From assembly GCF_004330295.1 (NCBI RefSeq), contig NZ_SJOJ01000029.1, forward strand, positions 1 through 64,000: a stretch of DNA of 64,000 bases. The letters are read 5' to 3'. Positions 48,243-61,539 of the stretch are shown here, in pieces. The position numbers were made by a program, and so were the translations under genes. The notes under the pieces are model-generated. The model made no database searches, was not told where the DNA came from, and saw only the letters and a program-made list of their open reading frames with translations. The first letter of the stretch is position 1; each line of letters starts with the position of its first letter. Origin of the DNA: Rahnella victoriana (GTDB lineage Bacteria > Pseudomonadota > Gammaproteobacteria > Enterobacterales > Enterobacteriaceae).

Positions 48243-49397
48243 CTAGTCTGCCTGCTTACGCAGGAAGGCCGGGATGTCCAAATAGTCGGGCTCTTTATTA
48301 GATTGCGCGCTTTGATCATTCACCACTTTGGCAGCTGGCTTCGTTTCCTGCGGCAACGGAGACATCCCGTGCTGCTGGTAACGATGGTCCATAACCGGCT
48401 GGCTGGCAGGCTTATTGGTCACCAGTGTGATCTCAGGACGTTTGTCCATGCCGATGCCGGTTGCCACCACGGTAACACGCAATTCGTCATTCATTTCCGG
48501 GTCAAGGGAAGTCCCGATCACCACGGTCGCATTGTCGGATGCGAAAGCACGGATAGTGTTACCCACGGTTTCGAATTCATCCAGACGCAGGTCGAAGCCC
48601 GCAGTGATGTTGACCAGAACGCCGCGCGCGCCGGACAAATCGATATCTTCCAGTAACGGGCTGGAAATCGCCATTTCAGCGGCTTCTTCAGCACGGTCTT
48701 CACCGCATGCCACACCGGAGCCCATCATGGCATAACCCATTTCGGACATCACGGTACGCACGTCGGCGAAGTCGACGTTCATCAGACCCGGACGGGTGAT
48801 CAGTTCAGCGATACCCTGCACCGCACCTTTCAGCACGTCGTTGGCCGCACCGAAGGCGTCCAGCAGAGAGATACCGCGACCCAGAACTTTTAACAGCTTG
48901 TCGTTCGGGATGGTGATCAGAGAGTCCACATGTTTGGACAGTTCAGCGATACCCTGCTCCGCGAATGCCATGCGCTTTTTGCCTTCAAAATTGAAAGGCT
49001 TAGTCACCACAGCAACGGTCAGAATACCTAAATCTTTAGCTACTTCAGCAACCACTGGCGCTGCACCGGTCCCGGTACCACCGCCCATGCCCGCTGCGAT
49101 AAAGACCATGTCAGCACCTTCAAGCGCAGCGCGCAGGGCTTCACGGTCTTCTTCAGCAGAATTGCGACCCACTTCCGGGTTCGCACCAGCACCCAGACCT
49201 TTGGTAATACCGCTACCGATCTGAATCGTCTGGCCTACTGCCGTTTTACGCAACGCCTGAGCGTCTGTGTTAACGGCGAAGAATTCAACACCTTCGATGC
49301 GCTCACGCACCATGTGTTCGACAGCGTTGCCACCGCCACCGCCGACGCCGATGACTTTAATCACCGCGTCATTGGTCAGTTCCATAGGTTCAAACAT
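48243..49397 (-). CDS. ftsZ: cell division GTPase FtsZ
   Basis: Tubulin-like GTPase that forms the division ring. Its 384 residues (E. coli 383) have the tubulin signature GGGTGTG at 105-111 and the T7 loop [12 protein letters not shown] variable linker follows from about 317, and the C-terminal peptide [14 protein letters not shown] (371-384) binds FtsA, ZipA and ZapD. The ribosome site is GGAGAG. It is the last cell-division gene of the dcw cluster, 71 bases after ftsA. Confidence 0.98.
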   Translation of the reverse strand: MFEPMELTNDAVIKVIGVGGGGGNAVEHMVRERIEGVEFFAVNTDAQALRKTAVGQTIQIGSGITKGLGAGANPEVGRNSAEEDREALRAALEGADMVFIAAGMGGGTGTGAAPVVAEVAKDLGILTVAVVTKPFNFEGKKRMAFAEQGIAELSKHVDSLITIPNDKLLKVLGRGISLLDAFGAANDVLKGAVQGIAELITRPGLMNVDFADVRTVMSEMGYAMMGSGVACGEDRAEEAAEMAISSPLLEDIDLSGARGVLVNITAGFDLRLDEFETVGNTIRAFASDNATVVIGTSLDPEMNDELRVTVVATGIGMDKRPEITLVTNKPASQPVMDHRYQQHGMSPLPQETKPAAKVVNDQSAQSNKEPDYLDIPAFLRKQAD

Positions 49398-49468
49398 AGT
49401 TTCTCTCCGTTTTGTGCCTGTCGCGTCGGGATCAAAAACCTTAACAGCATGATCCCGTTGTTAAAACA

Positions 49469-50725
49469 TTAAAACTCTTTTCTCAGCCAGCTGTTGATTC
49501 GTTTGAACCAGTTGCCCACTGAGGCGCGTTTTTCCACTTCGGCCTCACCGCTCAGGTGAGACTCCTTCCCGTAGTGCAGCAGCCCTACAGCCGTTGAGTA
49601 GTAAGGTTCCTGCGCATAATCTGTCAGCCCGGTGATGTTCAGGGGTTGCCCGATACGCACCTGGGTATGGAATACCCGCTGCGCACAAGCTGCCAGACCA
49701 TCAATTTGTGCTGCACCGCCTGTCAGAACAATACCGGCGGCCAGATGATGTTTTACGCCTTGCTGACGTAACTGCTCCTGCAATTGCAAAATTTCGTCGT
49801 TCACTAAATTCAGCAATTCTGTGTAACGAGGCTCGATCACTTCAGCCAGTGTCTGACGTTGCAGACTGCGTGGTGGACGTCCACCGACGCTCGGCACTTC
49901 GACGTTTTCGTCTTTGCCGACAATCGACCCTAATGCACAACCGTGGCGAACTTTGATGGCTTCGGCATCAGTCGGTGGCGTACCAAACGCATAAGCGATG
50001 TCGCTGGTGACCACATTCCCTGCATAAGGGATAACCTTAGTATGACGTAGTGCGCCGCCGGTATAAACCGCGATATCCATGGTTCCACCACCAATATCGA
50101 CAACACAGACGCCTAATTCGCGTTCATCTTCGGTCAGAACCGCATAACTGGCCGCCAGACCGGCAAAAATCAGTTGGTCAACTTTTAAGCCACAGCGTTC
50201 AACCGCCTTCACAATGTTCTTCGCCATATCGTTATGGCAGGTAATCAGGTGAACCTTGGCTTGCATACGCACGCCGGAAAGTCCGACCGGGTTTTTAATC
50301 CCTTCCTGATAATCAATGGCATATTCCTGAGGGATCACATGCAGTACCCGATGTTCGTCACGTACGCGGACCGATTTCGCGGTATGCACAACGTTCTCTA
50401 CATCTTCCTGCGTGACTTCCTCTTCTGAAATAGGAACCATCCCTATTTCATTCTGACAACTGATATGTTTACCAGACAAAGCAAGGTAAACAGAGGAAAT
50501 CTGGCAATCTGCCATCAGTTCAGCCTGATCGATGGCGCGCTGTACGCACTTCACCACCGATTCCAGATCATTCACGCCACCCTTGTCCATGCCACGGGAT
50601 GGGCAACTGCCCACGCCGATAATATTGACCATGCCATCGGGCAGAACTTCCCCCACCAATGCGGCGACCTTTGCCGTACCGATCTCCAGCCCAACTACCA
50701 GTTTTCTGTCCGTCGACTTGATCAT
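49469..50725 (-). CDS. ftsA: cell division protein FtsA
   Basis: Actin-like ATPase that tethers FtsZ to the membrane. Its 418 residues are colinear with E. coli FtsA (420), with phosphate-binding [16 protein letters not shown] near 11-26 and [14 protein letters not shown] near 207-220. The C-terminal amphipathic membrane helix is [15 protein letters not shown]. The start codon overlaps the ftsQ stop as ATGA, giving translational coupling. Confidence 0.97.
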   Translation of the reverse strand: MIKSTDRKLVVGLEIGTAKVAALVGEVLPDGMVNIIGVGSCPSRGMDKGGVNDLESVVKCVQRAIDQAELMADCQISSVYLALSGKHISCQNEIGMVPISEEEVTQEDVENVVHTAKSVRVRDEHRVLHVIPQEYAIDYQEGIKNPVGLSGVRMQAKVHLITCHNDMAKNIVKAVERCGLKVDQLIFAGLAASYAVLTEDERELGVCVVDIGGGTMDIAVYTGGALRHTKVIPYAGNVVTSDIAYAFGTPPTDAEAIKVRHGCALGSIVGKDENVEVPSVGGRPPRSLQRQTLAEVIEPRYTELLNLVNDEILQLQEQLRQQGVKHHLAAGIVLTGGAAQIDGLAACAQRVFHTQVRIGQPLNITGLTDYAQEPYYSTAVGLLHYGKESHLSGEAEVEKRASVGNWFKRINSWLRKEF

Positions 50726-51558
50726 TGTTGTTTAGCCTGTGCCTGATTCTGTTGCTGATTACTGTTTTGCTGGTCAATAAACTCTGGCGCCCAACCTACT
50801 GACGCACCGCTGTCATAACGTAAATCGACATAAGTGATGCGCTTCTTATCGGTTTCTGCCTGTTGCTGGAATCGCGGGTAGAGTTCGATAAAACGTTGTA
50901 AACGCCCCATCCGGTCATCTCTGCCCAATTCCAGCCGGACGTCATTATCCAGAGTTAACTGCCACGAGTGACGAGCACTCATTGCCACTGCTTTCAACGT
51001 GAACTTGCCGGCGGCCAGCGCCTGACTCATCGTTTGAAAACCCTGCAAAACATCCTGTTCGCTGCCTTCCGGACCGTAAAGCAACGGCATTTTCTGTTTG
51101 ACCATACGCTCGGCGGGTATGCTGAAAGATTTGCCCCCGGCATCAACCATGTGCAAATCATTCCAGTGTGCGACCGGCACATACTCCACCAGATGTATCT
51201 TCAGTTCATTCGGCCATTGCTTGCGTACGCTGACCTGTTTTATCCAGGGTAAACGCTCTATCTGCTGCTGAATGACGTTTACATCCTGCGTCATGAACGT
51301 TCCCGGTGCCCCTAAGGACAGAATCGCCTGACGAATATCATCGTTGGTCGTGTAATGCCGTTCTCCGGTCACCACTAACTGGGACAACGGCAAGCGGTTC
51401 GCATCCTGCATCCAGCCAACAACGGCCCACGCACTCCATAAAATCGTTCCTACTACCAGCAACAGAAACACGATCCCTGCCAGCTGGCCACCGTTACTGC
51501 GACGGCCATTGTTCTCGGCCGTCTCACGCTCTCGGGTATTCAGGGCGGCTTGAGACAT
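50722..51558 (-). CDS. ftsQ: cell division protein FtsQ
   Basis: Bitopic divisome protein that links early and late division proteins through FtsB and FtsL. Its 278 residues contain a cytosolic tail (1-25), one membrane helix (about 27-49), a POTRA domain starting [20 protein letters not shown] (about 58-127), and a beta domain. The C-terminus is Gln-rich. ddlB ends one base before its start. Confidence 0.96.
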   Translation of the reverse strand: MSQAALNTRERETAENNGRRSNGGQLAGIVFLLLVVGTILWSAWAVVGWMQDANRLPLSQLVVTGERHYTTNDDIRQAILSLGAPGTFMTQDVNVIQQQIERLPWIKQVSVRKQWPNELKIHLVEYVPVAHWNDLHMVDAGGKSFSIPAERMVKQKMPLLYGPEGSEQDVLQGFQTMSQALAAGKFTLKAVAMSARHSWQLTLDNDVRLELGRDDRMGRLQRFIELYPRFQQQAETDKKRITYVDLRYDSGASVGWAPEFIDQQNSNQQQNQAQAKQQ

Positions 51559-51559
51559 A

Positions 51560-52480
51560 TCAGTCAGCCAGTTCCAGAATACGGAATACGAGTTGCGGGA
51601 AACTCAGTCCGAAATGTTTCGCCGCCATCGGCACCAGACTGTGGCTGGTCATGCCCGGCGAGGTATTCGCTTCCAGCAGGTTAAAGCTGCCGTCACTGTC
51701 CTGCATGACGTCAACCCGTCCCCAGCCGCTGCAATCGAGTGCCTGATAAGCCTGCAAGGCCAGTGCAGACAACTGCTGCTCCTGTGCTTCACTTAAGCCG
51801 CTCGGGCAAAAATATTGTGTTTCATCAGACAGATATTTTGCCTGATAGTCGTAAAACGTTCCGGCTGGCTGGATACGGATCGACGGCATCACCTGATCGC
51901 CCACGATGGCTACTGTGTATTCCGGGCCGCTCAGCCATTTTTCGATCAGTACGTTATCGTCATGTCGGAAGCCTTCCTGCAGGGCTGGCAGCAACTCTTT
52001 TTCAGTAGTCACTTTGCTCATCCCGACGCTGGAACCTTCGCGGCTTGGTTTGACGATCACCGGCAGGCCTAATTCAGCGATTTTTGCTGCCAGCGCGCCC
52101 TGCCCTGCCGCTTCGATTTGCGAACGATGCAGTGCCACAAACGGGGCGACCGGTAATCCCAGAGCCTGCCACACCAGCTTGGTGCGGAACTTATCCATGG
52201 TCAGCGCAGAGGCCATCACGCCGCTGCCGGTATACGGCAAACCGATTTGCTCCAGCAGTCCCTGCAACGTGCCGTCCTCACCACCGCGACCATGCAGTGC
52301 GATAAAGACTTTGCTGAACCCTTCTTCTTTGAGAAGCGCCACATTAAACGTTTTGGTATCAATGCCGTGGGCATCCACACCGGATTCACGCAAGCCGGCC
52401 AGCACCGCGGCGCCTGACTGTAATGACACATCGCGTTCTGCGGAAGTACCACCCAACAATACTGCGACTTTCTCAGACAT
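51560..52480 (-). CDS. ddlB: D-alanine--D-alanine ligase B
   Basis: ATP-grasp ligase that makes the D-Ala-D-Ala dipeptide for peptidoglycan. The ATG at 52480 gives 306 residues, the E. coli length, and overlaps the murC end by 8 bases as in E. coli. Conserved parts are [50 protein letters not shown] and the metal-binding [21 protein letters not shown] further upstream (52492) is open but not conserved. Confidence 0.97.
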   Translation of the reverse strand: MSEKVAVLLGGTSAERDVSLQSGAAVLAGLRESGVDAHGIDTKTFNVALLKEEGFSKVFIALHGRGGEDGTLQGLLEQIGLPYTGSGVMASALTMDKFRTKLVWQALGLPVAPFVALHRSQIEAAGQGALAAKIAELGLPVIVKPSREGSSVGMSKVTTEKELLPALQEGFRHDDNVLIEKWLSGPEYTVAIVGDQVMPSIRIQPAGTFYDYQAKYLSDETQYFCPSGLSEAQEQQLSALALQAYQALDCSGWGRVDVMQDSDGSFNLLEANTSPGMTSHSLVPMAAKHFGLSFPQLVFRILELAD

Positions 52481-53960
52481 GATGTTCTTCACCTTTCTTC
52501 ACTGGCTGCAGCTTTTGATCAGCCAATTTGCGGGCCACTCTGCCAACATTACCGGCGCCCTGAACCAGAACTAAATCGTCACCTTCGAGGATCTGCGCCA
52601 GACTTTCCGGCACGGCTTCAATATCAGAAACCAAAATCGGATCCAGTTTACCGCGTGCGCGGATAGTGCGGCACAACGAACGGCTGTCTGCGCCCGGAAT
52701 CGGTGCTTCACCCGCCGGATAGACATCCAGCATGATCAGCACATCCACCTGCGAAAGCACATTGGCGAAATCATCGTACAAATCACGGGTACGGGTATAA
52801 CGGTGCGGCTGGAAAATCATCACCAGACGCTTGCTCGCCCAGCCCGCACGTGCAGCTTTGATGGTTGCATCCACTTCAGTCGGATGGTGACCATAGTCAT
52901 CGACCAGCATCGCACTACCGCTTTTGCCGTTCACATTCGCCAGCGCATATTCGCCGAGGAAATCGAAACGACGCCCGGTACCCTGGAAGCCTGCCAGCGC
53001 GCGCAAAATTGCGTCATCGCTGATGTTCTCATCGGTGGCTACCGCCACCGCTGCCGCAGCGTTTAAGGCGTTATGACGGCCCGGCGCATTCAGCGTCACA
53101 CTGATCAGCGGCAGGTCCTGACGACGCAAGGTAAAATGCCCCTGTGCGCCAACCTGACGGTAATTTTCAATGATCACATCCGCATCTTCGCTGAAGCCGT
53201 ATGTGGTCATGTGACGACCAACGCGCGGGATCAGCTCACGGATCACCGGATCATCGATACACATCACTGCACGTCCATAGAATGGCAGGTTGTGCAGGAA
53301 ATTAATGAACGTTTGCTTCAGGATTTCAAAGTCACCCTGATACGTATCCATATGATCCGCTTCGATGTTGGTCACAATCGCCACCATCGGTTGCAGATGC
53401 AGGAACGACGCATCACTTTCATCTGCTTCTGCAATCAGAAAACGGCTTGAGCCCAGACGCGCATGGGTGCCTGCCGCTTTCACCAGTCCGCCGTTAACGA
53501 ACGTCGGATCCAGACCGGCTTCAGCATAAATACTGGTGACCATCGCGGTGGTCGTCGTTTTACCGTGCGTACCTGCCACGGCGATGCCGTGACGAAAACG
53601 CATCAGCTCAGCGAGCATTTCCGCGCGGCGGATCACCGGAATACGGGCTTCGCGTGCGGCAACGATTTCCGGGTTATCGGAAGAGATCGCCGTGGATACC
53701 ACCACCACGCTGGCATCCAGCACGTTCTCAGGACGGTGATTAAAATAAATCGTCGCGCCCAGAGCCGTCAGTTGCTGTGTCACTGCGTTCGGTGCTAAAT
53801 CAGAACCGCTGATCTGATAGCCTTCATTGGCCAACACTTCGGCGATACCACCCATGCCGGCACCACCGATGCCAACAAAGTGAATGTGCCGGACACGATG
53901 CATCTCGGGCACGAAGGTACGCAGTTTCGCCAATTGTTGTGTATTCACGTTTTTATTCAC
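52473..53960 (-). CDS. murC: UDP-N-acetylmuramate--L-alanine ligase
   Basis: Adds the first peptide residue, L-Ala, to UDP-MurNAc. Its 495 residues include the N-terminal Rossmann-type [18 protein letters not shown] (about 26-43), the Mur ligase ATP site GTHGKTTTT (130-138) and [12 protein letters not shown]. Two GTG codons can start it (53960 and 53948). The second would match the E. coli MNTQQLAKL start, and neither has a strong ribosome site, so the exact start is uncertain. It lies 66 bases after murG. Confidence 0.96.
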   Translation of the reverse strand: MNKNVNTQQLAKLRTFVPEMHRVRHIHFVGIGGAGMGGIAEVLANEGYQISGSDLAPNAVTQQLTALGATIYFNHRPENVLDASVVVVSTAISSDNPEIVAAREARIPVIRRAEMLAELMRFRHGIAVAGTHGKTTTTAMVTSIYAEAGLDPTFVNGGLVKAAGTHARLGSSRFLIAEADESDASFLHLQPMVAIVTNIEADHMDTYQGDFEILKQTFINFLHNLPFYGRAVMCIDDPVIRELIPRVGRHMTTYGFSEDADVIIENYRQVGAQGHFTLRRQDLPLISVTLNAPGRHNALNAAAAVAVATDENISDDAILRALAGFQGTGRRFDFLGEYALANVNGKSGSAMLVDDYGHHPTEVDATIKAARAGWASKRLVMIFQPHRYTRTRDLYDDFANVLSQVDVLIMLDVYPAGEAPIPGADSRSLCRTIRARGKLDPILVSDIEAVPESLAQILEGDDLVLVQGAGNVGRVARKLADQKLQPVKKGEEHHV

Positions 53961-54026
53961 TATTTCAGGTTACTGATTAATCCGTTTCTTACGGCTGGGA
54001 CCACACACTGCGTGGCCCGTTCAATT

Positions 54027-55094
54027 TCATTTTTTGCTTGCGGCAACCACTTCTGCGGCAACACGCTCTGTCGCATCGGGAATGGCGGCGGCACGTGCGG
54101 CCATCGCCATTTCCATCAGATGGGTTCTGTCCCATCCGGCCATCAGGTCAGCGACGGCTGCGGCACTAAAATCTTTCTGTTCGATAATCTTCGCGGCACC
54201 GGCTTTTTCCAGCGGCAGTGCGTTCCAGTACTGCTGGCGATCTTTGTGCTGAAAAGGCACAAAGATTGCCGGTAATCCTGCAGCGGCAATTTCACTGACC
54301 GTTAATGCGCCGGAGCGGCAAACGACCACATCAGCCCAGGCATACGCCTCTGCCATGTCATCAATGAATTCGGTAACGTTATGCTGCGTCTGACCGGCCT
54401 TTTCGTAAGCCTGATTCACTGACGCCAGCGCACCTTTTCCGACCTGATGCCACAACGTAATTTTTTCACCCATCAGCGCCGCCACTTCCGGCATGCTCTG
54501 ATTCAGCACCCGCGCGCCCTGACTGCCGCCGATGACTAAAACTCGGATCGGGCCTTCGCGTCCGGCAAGGCGGGTTTGCGGTAATTCCAGCGCCAGCACG
54601 TCGGTACGTACCGGATTCCCCACCACATCGGCCTTCGGAAAAGCACCGGGAAACGCCTGCAACACTTTGGTCGCAATGTGAGACAAGCCTTTATTGGTCA
54701 TGCCCGCAATGCCGTTTTGTTCATGCAGAACCACCGGAATACCCAGTGACCATGCCGCCAGACCGCCAGGGCCTGACACATAACCGCCCATGCCTAACAC
54801 CACATCGGGCTGAAACTTTTTCATGATGGCCTTCGCCTGACGCCACGCATGATATATGCGAACCGGGGCGGTGAGTTGCGCTTTCAGACCTTTCCCACGC
54901 AATCCGGCGATTTTAATGAAATCAATCTCGATGCCGTGTTTTGGCACCAAATCCGCTTCCATCCGGTCTGCTGTACCCAGCCAGCGAACTTCCCAACCTT
55001 GCGCGATAAGATGATGTGCCACGGCAAGTCCGGGGAAAACATGCCCGCCGGTACCGCCAGCCATCACCATTAAACGCCGGGTATTGCCACTCAT
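54027..55094 (-). CDS. murG: UDP-GlcNAc:lipid I N-acetylglucosaminyltransferase
   Basis: Peripheral membrane GT-B glycosyltransferase that converts lipid I to lipid II. Its 355 residues match E. coli MurG, with the glycine-rich [17 protein letters not shown] (about 11-27), [15 protein letters not shown], and the donor-site block [25 protein letters not shown] (about 258-282). The start overlaps the ftsW stop as ATGA. Confidence 0.97.
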   Translation of the reverse strand: MSGNTRRLMVMAGGTGGHVFPGLAVAHHLIAQGWEVRWLGTADRMEADLVPKHGIEIDFIKIAGLRGKGLKAQLTAPVRIYHAWRQAKAIMKKFQPDVVLGMGGYVSGPGGLAAWSLGIPVVLHEQNGIAGMTNKGLSHIATKVLQAFPGAFPKADVVGNPVRTDVLALELPQTRLAGREGPIRVLVIGGSQGARVLNQSMPEVAALMGEKITLWHQVGKGALASVNQAYEKAGQTQHNVTEFIDDMAEAYAWADVVVCRSGALTVSEIAAAGLPAIFVPFQHKDRQQYWNALPLEKAGAAKIIEQKDFSAAAVADLMAGWDRTHLMEMAMAARAAAIPDATERVAAEVVAASKK

Positions 55095-56299
55095 CGGGCA
55101 CTCCTTACAAACGCCTGGGCTTTTGCCAGCCGCGTTTCAAAATCCACTCGCAGCAATAACACGATTGCCGTCGACATAATGATCAGGCTCGAACCACCGT
55201 AACTGATCAGCGGCAGTGTCAGACCTTTGGTTGGCAACATACCTGCCGCCGCGCCCACGTTGACCAGTGCCTGAAAACTGAACCAGACGCCGATTGAACA
55301 GGCTAAAAAGCCTGAAAAACGCTGGTCGATTTCTAATGCACGACGCCCGATAGACATCGCACGAAAAGCGACGAAGAATACCATCAACAGGGCTAAAACC
55401 ACACCGAAATACCCCAGTTCTTCGCCCAAAATAGAGAAGATAAAGTCGGTATGCGCTTCCGGTAAATATTCCAGTTTCTGAACTGAATTTCCTAAACCTT
55501 GTCCCCAGAACTCACCCCGGCCAAACGCCATCAGTGACTGGGTTAACTGGTAACCGCTGCCGAACGGATCTGCCCACGGATTCCAGAAGGATGTCACGCG
55601 GCGCATACGGTACGGTTCAGCAAGCACCAGCAGCACAACAGCGAACACGCCCGAGCCGATAATGGCCAGGAACTGCCACATTTTCGCCCCTGCCAGAAAC
55701 AGCATCGCCAGCGTGGTGATGAACAGCACAACCACGGTACCGAGGTCAGGCTGAGCCAGCAGCAACACAGCCAGCACGACCATCACGCCCATCGGTTTAC
55801 AGAAGCCCCAGAAGTTACTGCGCACTTCATCCACTTTGCGCACCAGATAACTGGCGAGATAGCAGAACAGTGACAACTTCGAGAATTCGGCGGGCTGAAT
55901 ACGCAGTGGCCCGAGGGAAATCCAGCGCGATGCGCCGTTTACCGAGCTACCCACAACCAGCACCACCAACAACATAATCACTGACAGCAGCAGCAAAACG
56001 TTGCTGTATTTCTGCCAGACAGCCATCGGCACACGCAGTGTCACCAGCGATAAACCAAACGCCAGTCCAAGATAGATAGCATCACGTTTCGCAAACAAAA
56101 ACGGGTCGTCTGCCAGACGCTGACCAATCGGCATGGACGCCGAGGTCACCATCACAAAGCCGACGATCGCCAGACCAAAGGTCAGCCACAGCAATGTTCG
56201 GTCGTACAGCACCAGCGTGACGGAGTCGCTTTCTTTGGCACCCATCACCCAGTCATTAAATTTGCCGACCAGGCTCAGCCCCGGGATACGGATCCGCAT
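55091..56299 (-). CDS. ftsW: lipid II polymerase FtsW (SEDS family)
   Basis: Septal peptidoglycan glycosyltransferase that works with FtsI. Its 402 residues (E. coli 414) have about ten membrane helices. The family blocks include [20 protein letters not shown], the conserved [20 protein letters not shown] with its catalytic-region residues, and [25 protein letters not shown] chose the ATG at 56299, eight bases after AAGGAG, which overlaps the murD stop by one base. The N-terminal cytosolic tail is shorter than in E. coli. Confidence 0.96.
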   Translation of the reverse strand: MRIRIPGLSLVGKFNDWVMGAKESDSVTLVLYDRTLLWLTFGLAIVGFVMVTSASMPIGQRLADDPFLFAKRDAIYLGLAFGLSLVTLRVPMAVWQKYSNVLLLLSVIMLLVVLVVGSSVNGASRWISLGPLRIQPAEFSKLSLFCYLASYLVRKVDEVRSNFWGFCKPMGVMVVLAVLLLAQPDLGTVVVLFITTLAMLFLAGAKMWQFLAIIGSGVFAVVLLVLAEPYRMRRVTSFWNPWADPFGSGYQLTQSLMAFGRGEFWGQGLGNSVQKLEYLPEAHTDFIFSILGEELGYFGVVLALLMVFFVAFRAMSIGRRALEIDQRFSGFLACSIGVWFSFQALVNVGAAAGMLPTKGLTLPLISYGGSSLIIMSTAIVLLLRVDFETRLAKAQAFVRSAR

Positions 56300-57615
56300 C
56301 AACCCAGCTCCTTCGCCAGTGCGGTAAAGACATCACCACGTTGTTCAAAACTGCGGAACTGATCCAGACTCGCGCAGGCTGGCGACAGTAAAACCATGTC
56401 GCCGGAAGCCACGTGCGTACTGATATCCCGCATCGCCTGTTCCATCGTCTCAAACAGAGAAGACACCTCAGGACGCAAATCCGCCAGCTCTGCACCGTCA
56501 CGACCGAAGCAGTAAATACGCAGGTTATCGCCCTGCAGGTAACGCGTCAGCGGTGAGAAATCAGCAGATTTTCCGTCGCCGCCTAGTAACAGATGCAGCG
56601 TGCCATCGACGTGAAGCCCGTTCAGTGCCGCTTCGGTGCTGCCGACGTTGGTCGCTTTAGAATCGTTTATCCAGCGCACGCCGTTATGCTGCCAGGCGAC
56701 CTGGAAACGATGAGCCAGACCGGTAAAGGTCGTCAGAGCCTTCAGGCTGGAAGCATGTGGAATACCAACAGCATCCGCCAGCGCCAGTGCCGCCAGCGCA
56801 TTGGTGTAGTTGTGACGGCCGGTCAGCGGCATCTCACGGGTATTCAGGACTTTTTCGCCACGAACACGCAGCCAGATATCGTCCTGCTGGCGGGTCAGAT
56901 GATAATCCCCCACATCGACACCAAAGCTTACGCAGCGTTTATCCGCGCCACGCACCGGCATGGTAAGGGCGTCATCGGCATTGACGACACATAGCGCGGC
57001 GTTTTCATACACTTTCAGTTTTGCCGCACGGTACTGCTGCAAACCAAACGGATAGCGATCCATATGATCTTCAGTCACGTTGAGAATGGTCGCCGCCGCC
57101 GCATGCAGACTGAGCGTGGTTTCGAGCTGGAAGCTGGAAAGCTCCAGCACAAACAAATCGTATTCGTGATCCAGCATCGTCAGCACCGGCAAACCAATAT
57201 TGCCACCGACACCCACGCGCCAACCAGCGGCTTTCGCCATTTCACCGACCAGCGTGGTCACGGTGCTTTTGCCGTTCGAGCCGGTGATCGCAACCACCGG
57301 CGTCTGGGTTTCACGACAAAACAGTTCGATATCGCCGACAATTTCCACGCCAGCATCAGCCGCCGCACTCAGTGCCGGTGTTGCCAGCGCAACGCCCGGA
57401 CTGGCGATAATCAGATCAGCGTCCAGCAGCCAGTCTTCATTGAGCGAACCGAGGTGACACTCAATATTTTCCGCCAGTTTATCCAGTCCCGGCGGGCTGA
57501 CGCGGGTATCAATGACACGCGGCGTCACGCCACGTGCAACAAAGAAATCAACACAAGACAGGCCGGTGAGACCCAACCCGATGATGACCACTTTTTTACC
57601 CTGATAGTCAGCCAT
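56299..57615 (-). CDS. murD: UDP-N-acetylmuramoylalanine--D-glutamate ligase
   Basis: Adds D-Glu to UDP-MurNAc-L-Ala. Its 438 residues equal E. coli MurD. The Rossmann-like start [19 protein letters not shown] binds UDP. The ATP site is [10 protein letters not shown] (111-120), and the Mur-ligase blocks [11 protein letters not shown] and [16 protein letters not shown] are present. It follows mraY after two bases. Confidence 0.97.
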   Translation of the reverse strand: MADYQGKKVVIIGLGLTGLSCVDFFVARGVTPRVIDTRVSPPGLDKLAENIECHLGSLNEDWLLDADLIIASPGVALATPALSAAADAGVEIVGDIELFCRETQTPVVAITGSNGKSTVTTLVGEMAKAAGWRVGVGGNIGLPVLTMLDHEYDLFVLELSSFQLETTLSLHAAAATILNVTEDHMDRYPFGLQQYRAAKLKVYENAALCVVNADDALTMPVRGADKRCVSFGVDVGDYHLTRQQDDIWLRVRGEKVLNTREMPLTGRHNYTNALAALALADAVGIPHASSLKALTTFTGLAHRFQVAWQHNGVRWINDSKATNVGSTEAALNGLHVDGTLHLLLGGDGKSADFSPLTRYLQGDNLRIYCFGRDGAELADLRPEVSSLFETMEQAMRDISTHVASGDMVLLSPACASLDQFRSFEQRGDVFTALAKELG

Positions 57616-57617
57616 AA

Positions 57618-58700
57618 TTACCGTACCTTCAGCGTCGCCAGGCCAATCAGCACCAGCATCAGCGAAATAATCCAGAAGCGCACGATCACGCGCGGTTCCG
57701 GCCAGCCTTTAAGTTCGTAGTGATGGTGGATCGGCGCCATGCGGAAAATGCGCTGCCCACGTAACTTAAAGGACCCGACTTGCAGGATCACCGACAGGGT
57801 TTCGACAACAAACACGCCGCCCATGATCACCAGTAAAAATTCCTGACGCAGCAGTACCGCGATGGTGCCCAGCGCACCGCCCAGAGCCAGAGAGCCGACG
57901 TCACCCATGAAAACTTGTGCCGGATAGGTGTTGAACCACAGGAAGCCAAGCCCCGCGCCAACAATCGCGGTACAGACGATCACCAGTTCACCCGCGTGAC
58001 GCAGATAAGGTATATGCAGATAGCTGGCGAAATTCATGTTACCGGTCGCCCATGCCACCAGCGCAAAACCCGCCGCGACGAAGACCGTTGGCATAATCGC
58101 CAGGCCGTCCAGACCATCGGTCAGATTCACCGCGTTACTGGTACCGACAATGACGAAATAACTCAGCAGTATGTACAGCAAACCCAGCTGCGGCATGACG
58201 TCTTTAAAGAACGGCACAACCAGCTCAGTGGCTGGCGTGTCTTTACCAATGGCATACATCGTGAAGGCCGCAGCCAGCGCAATAACGGACTGCCAGAAGT
58301 ATTTCCAGCGGGCAATCAGCCCTTTGGTGTCTTTGCGAACCACTTTGCGGTAGTCATCGATAAATCCAACGATGCCGTAACCAATCAGCACAAACAGCAC
58401 GCACCACACATACGGGTTAGACGGATAGGCCCACATCAGAACGGAAATGGTAATCGAGGCCAGAATCATCAGGCCGCCCATCGTTGGCGTACCGCGTTTG
58501 CTGAAATGTGATTCCGGACCGTCGTTACGCACAACCTGACCGAAAGACATTTTTTGCAGACGGGCGATCATGCGTGGCCCGATCCACAGCGACAGGAACA
58601 ACGCGGTCAGCAGGCTGACAATGGCGCGAAACGTCAGATAGGAAAAGACGTTGAAGCCGGAATAATATTTGACCAAGTGTTCGGCCAGCCAAACTAACAT
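57618..58700 (-). CDS. mraY: phospho-N-acetylmuramoyl-pentapeptide transferase MraY
   Basis: Inner-membrane enzyme that transfers phospho-MurNAc-pentapeptide to undecaprenyl phosphate, giving lipid I. Its 360 residues equal E. coli MraY, with about ten helices. The catalytic aspartates lie in GFIDDYRKV (about 113-121), [10 protein letters not shown] (about 191-200) and [13 protein letters not shown] (about 263-275). The C-terminal [20 protein letters not shown] is fully conserved. Its start overlaps the murF end by 7 bases. Confidence 0.97.
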   Translation of the reverse strand: MLVWLAEHLVKYYSGFNVFSYLTFRAIVSLLTALFLSLWIGPRMIARLQKMSFGQVVRNDGPESHFSKRGTPTMGGLMILASITISVLMWAYPSNPYVWCVLFVLIGYGIVGFIDDYRKVVRKDTKGLIARWKYFWQSVIALAAAFTMYAIGKDTPATELVVPFFKDVMPQLGLLYILLSYFVIVGTSNAVNLTDGLDGLAIMPTVFVAAGFALVAWATGNMNFASYLHIPYLRHAGELVIVCTAIVGAGLGFLWFNTYPAQVFMGDVGSLALGGALGTIAVLLRQEFLLVIMGGVFVVETLSVILQVGSFKLRGQRIFRMAPIHHHYELKGWPEPRVIVRFWIISLMLVLIGLATLKVR

Positions 58701-60055
58701 GTTGCATTCTCCTGTAACGCGCGTACTACCTGCTCCATTGCGGCACTACGTGAACCTTTAATCAAAACGGTAATTACCGCATGTTCAGACAGTAAGCTCG
58801 TTAAACGGGCCGTCAGGGCTGCCTTATCCTCTAAATGCTCACCACATCCGCTGGCATCACTGATGATGCGGCTGTCATGGCCAATACTGAATACTTTGTC
58901 GATACCCGCGTCGCGAATCGCTTCGCCGACCTGACGGTGGCAGCTTTCGCTTTCCGCGCCCAGTTCAGCCATATCGCCGACCGCCATCACGCGGTAGCCC
59001 GGCATCTCTGCCAGTACCTGCGCCGCGGCGGTCATCGAACCGACATTGGCGTTATAGCTGTCATCGAGGAGGGTTTTGCCTTCGCTGAGCGCAATCGGGA
59101 ATAAACGCCCTTTTACGGATTGCAGCGTCGCCAGACCGGCGCGTACGTTTTCCGGTGAGGCACCGACAGACAACGCCAGTGCAGCCGCAGCCAGTGCGTT
59201 AGCGATATTGTGACGGCCCGGAACCGGCAGCGACACGTCGATACGGCCCTGAGGAGAATGCAGAGTGAACGCCGTATTGAGCGGGCTGAGGCGGATGTCG
59301 GAAGCACTGAAATCAGTCTCTGCCCCTTGCACCGGAGAGAAACGCCAGACCGTCTTGCCGGTCAGCTTGTGCTGCCAGTTCGCCCAGTCATTGTTATCAG
59401 CGTTGATCACCGCAATGCCGTTTTCAGGCAGGCCTTCGAAAATCTCGCCTTTGGCACGGGCCACACCCGCCAGAGAACCAAAGCCTTCCAGATGGGCGGC
59501 AGACAAGTTATTCACCAGCGCCGTTTCAGGTTTAGCCAGCGCGGTGGTGTAGGCGATTTCACCCGGATGATTCGCGCCCATTTCGATCACCGCAAAATCA
59601 TGTTCTGCGGTCAGGCGCAGCAATGTCAGCGGAACACCGATGTCATTGTTAAAGTTGCCTGCGGTGTACAGCACGTTGCCGCACTCGCGCAAAATCGCCG
59701 CCGTCATCTCTTTCACAGACGTCTTGCCGGATGAACCGGTCAGGCCGACGACGCGGGCCGGAACCTGCTGACGCACCCAGCCGCCCAGTTGCCCGAGAGC
59801 AATGCGGGTGTCCGCCACCACTAACTGCGGAACGTCCACCGGTAAGCGCTTACTTACCAGTAAAGCCCCTGAACCGGCTTTAACCGCATCAGCGGCAAAA
59901 TCGTGAGCATCGAATTTTTCGCCTTTCAGCGCAACAAACAGACAGCCTTCGGTGACCTGACGGGTGTCCGTCGTCACGCTGTCGATTTGGGTATCGGTAC
60001 CGATAAGCTCAGCGTTGAGCGCATCTGCGAGTGTTTGCAGGGAAACGCGGATCAT
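58694..60055 (-). CDS. murF: UDP-MurNAc-tripeptide--D-Ala-D-Ala ligase
   Basis: Adds the D-Ala-D-Ala dipeptide made by DdlB, completing the pentapeptide precursor. Its 453 residues (E. coli 452) have the N-terminal substrate domain with [20 protein letters not shown], the ATP site [11 protein letters not shown] (107-117), and [15 protein letters not shown]. The stop overlaps mraY, and the start overlaps the murE stop as ATGA. Confidence 0.97.
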   Translation of the reverse strand: MIRVSLQTLADALNAELIGTDTQIDSVTTDTRQVTEGCLFVALKGEKFDAHDFAADAVKAGSGALLVSKRLPVDVPQLVVADTRIALGQLGGWVRQQVPARVVGLTGSSGKTSVKEMTAAILRECGNVLYTAGNFNNDIGVPLTLLRLTAEHDFAVIEMGANHPGEIAYTTALAKPETALVNNLSAAHLEGFGSLAGVARAKGEIFEGLPENGIAVINADNNDWANWQHKLTGKTVWRFSPVQGAETDFSASDIRLSPLNTAFTLHSPQGRIDVSLPVPGRHNIANALAAAALALSVGASPENVRAGLATLQSVKGRLFPIALSEGKTLLDDSYNANVGSMTAAAQVLAEMPGYRVMAVGDMAELGAESESCHRQVGEAIRDAGIDKVFSIGHDSRIISDASGCGEHLEDKAALTARLTSLLSEHAVITVLIKGSRSAAMEQVVRALQENATC

Positions 60056-61539
60056 GCGATCACCCCCAGCAAACGTGCGACCGTCACGCGGTCAGAATAA
60101 TCGAGACGCTGATTACCGACGAGCTGGTAATCCTCATGCCCTTTACCGGCGATCAGGACCACGTCGTCTTCTTTCGCCTGCATGATGGCGCTGGTCACCG
60201 CTTCGGCACGGCCGTGGATTTCCTGCGCTCGCCCTGCGTCCAGCAGACCGGCAAGGATATCCGCCACAATGGCGCGAGGCTCTTCGCTGCGCGGATTATC
60301 GTCAGTGACGATCACGCGATCAGCGTATTGCTCAGCAATGCCGCCCATCAGCGGACGTTTACCTTTATCGCGATCGCCGCCGCAACCAAATACACACCAC
60401 AGCGTGCCACGACAATGCAGACGGGCTGCCGCCAGTGCTTTTTCCAGTGCGTCAGGGGTATGGGCATAATCAACCACCGCAGTAGGTTTACCCGGCGCGT
60501 TGAAGACTTCCATGCGGCCGCAAACCGGTTGTAGCTGAGAAGCCGTAGCCAGTAATTGCGTCAGCGGATAATCGAGGGAAAGCAGCGTTGCCAGCGCAAC
60601 CAGCAGGTTGCTGACGTTGAACGCGCCCATGAGGCGACTATCAAACTTACCTTCGCCCCAGCTTGAATCGATATTTACGGTCGCGCCGTTGTCGTGATAA
60701 TTCACGCTGCGCGCCACCAGCCAGCGGCCACTCCAGCCTGCCGGGATTTTGTCTTCCATGCTGACCGCAATTGCGCCCGGCGTTTTCGTCAGCCAGCGCG
60801 CTCCGACGTCATCGTCAGCATTAATGATTTTCTGACCGACCTGATGCGAGGAGAAAAGCTGCCATTTGGCCTCTTCATAACTTTGCATATCGCCGTGGTA
60901 ATCAAGGTGATCACGACTCAGGTTGGTGAATGCGGCAGCGGCAAACGGCAAGGCAGCGACACGATGCTGAACCAGTCCGTGAGAAGAAACTTCCATCGCG
61001 GCAAAGGTTGCGCCCTGCGTCACCAGATCCGCCAGAATGTGCTGAACCTGTACCGCAGAACCGGTGGTGTTTTCCGCCGGTACGACGCTGTCCAGCAGGC
61101 CATTACCCACGGTACCCATCACCGCACTGGTTTCCCCCAGCAACTGACTCCACTGCGCCAGCAGTTGCGTGGTGGTGGTTTTGCCGTTGGTGCCGGTCAC
61201 GCCTACCAGACGTAATGCTTTGCCCGGCTGCTGGTAAAAACGCCCCGCCAGTTCTGACAGCAGAACATTCAAATTCTCAAGATAAATCACCGGTACACCA
61301 TGCATCTGGCAGACCGTTCCGTGCTCTTGTTCACCCTTTGCCTCGGCCACGACGGCAGCGACGCCCTGGGCAATTGCCTGGGGAATAAAACGACGCCCGT
61401 CACTGGTATGGCCTGAAACCGCGACAAACAGATCGCCGGCAGCCGCGATGCGGCTGTCCAGAATCATGTCTTTTAGCGCTACCGCCGGGGCATTACTCAC
61501 CCAGGGCGCTAAGATGTCGCGCAAATTACGATCTGCCAC
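60052..61539 (-). CDS. murE: UDP-MurNAc-L-Ala-D-Glu--meso-diaminopimelate ligase
   Basis: Adds meso-diaminopimelate to the growing peptide stem. Its 495 residues match E. coli MurE. The ATP site is [11 protein letters not shown] (114-124). The [11 protein letters not shown] motif near 410-420 is the diaminopimelate-specific DNPR signature and excludes a lysine-adding enzyme. Its start lies inside the last codons of ftsI (14-base overlap). Confidence 0.97.
   Translation of the reverse strand: MADRNLRDILAPWVSNAPAVALKDMILDSRIAAAGDLFVAVSGHTSDGRRFIPQAIAQGVAAVVAEAKGEQEHGTVCQMHGVPVIYLENLNVLLSELAGRFYQQPGKALRLVGVTGTNGKTTTTQLLAQWSQLLGETSAVMGTVGNGLLDSVVPAENTTGSAVQVQHILADLVTQGATFAAMEVSSHGLVQHRVAALPFAAAAFTNLSRDHLDYHGDMQSYEEAKWQLFSSHQVGQKIINADDDVGARWLTKTPGAIAVSMEDKIPAGWSGRWLVARSVNYHDNGATVNIDSSWGEGKFDSRLMGAFNVSNLLVALATLLSLDYPLTQLLATASQLQPVCGRMEVFNAPGKPTAVVDYAHTPDALEKALAAARLHCRGTLWCVFGCGGDRDKGKRPLMGGIAEQYADRVIVTDDNPRSEEPRAIVADILAGLLDAGRAQEIHGRAEAVTSAIMQAKEDDVVLIAGKGHEDYQLVGNQRLDYSDRVTVARLLGVIA

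Noticed and set aside
52481-52492. Upstream GTG start for ddlB
   Set aside because: The four extra residues are not conserved, and the ATG at 52480 gives the E. coli length with the usual murC overlap.
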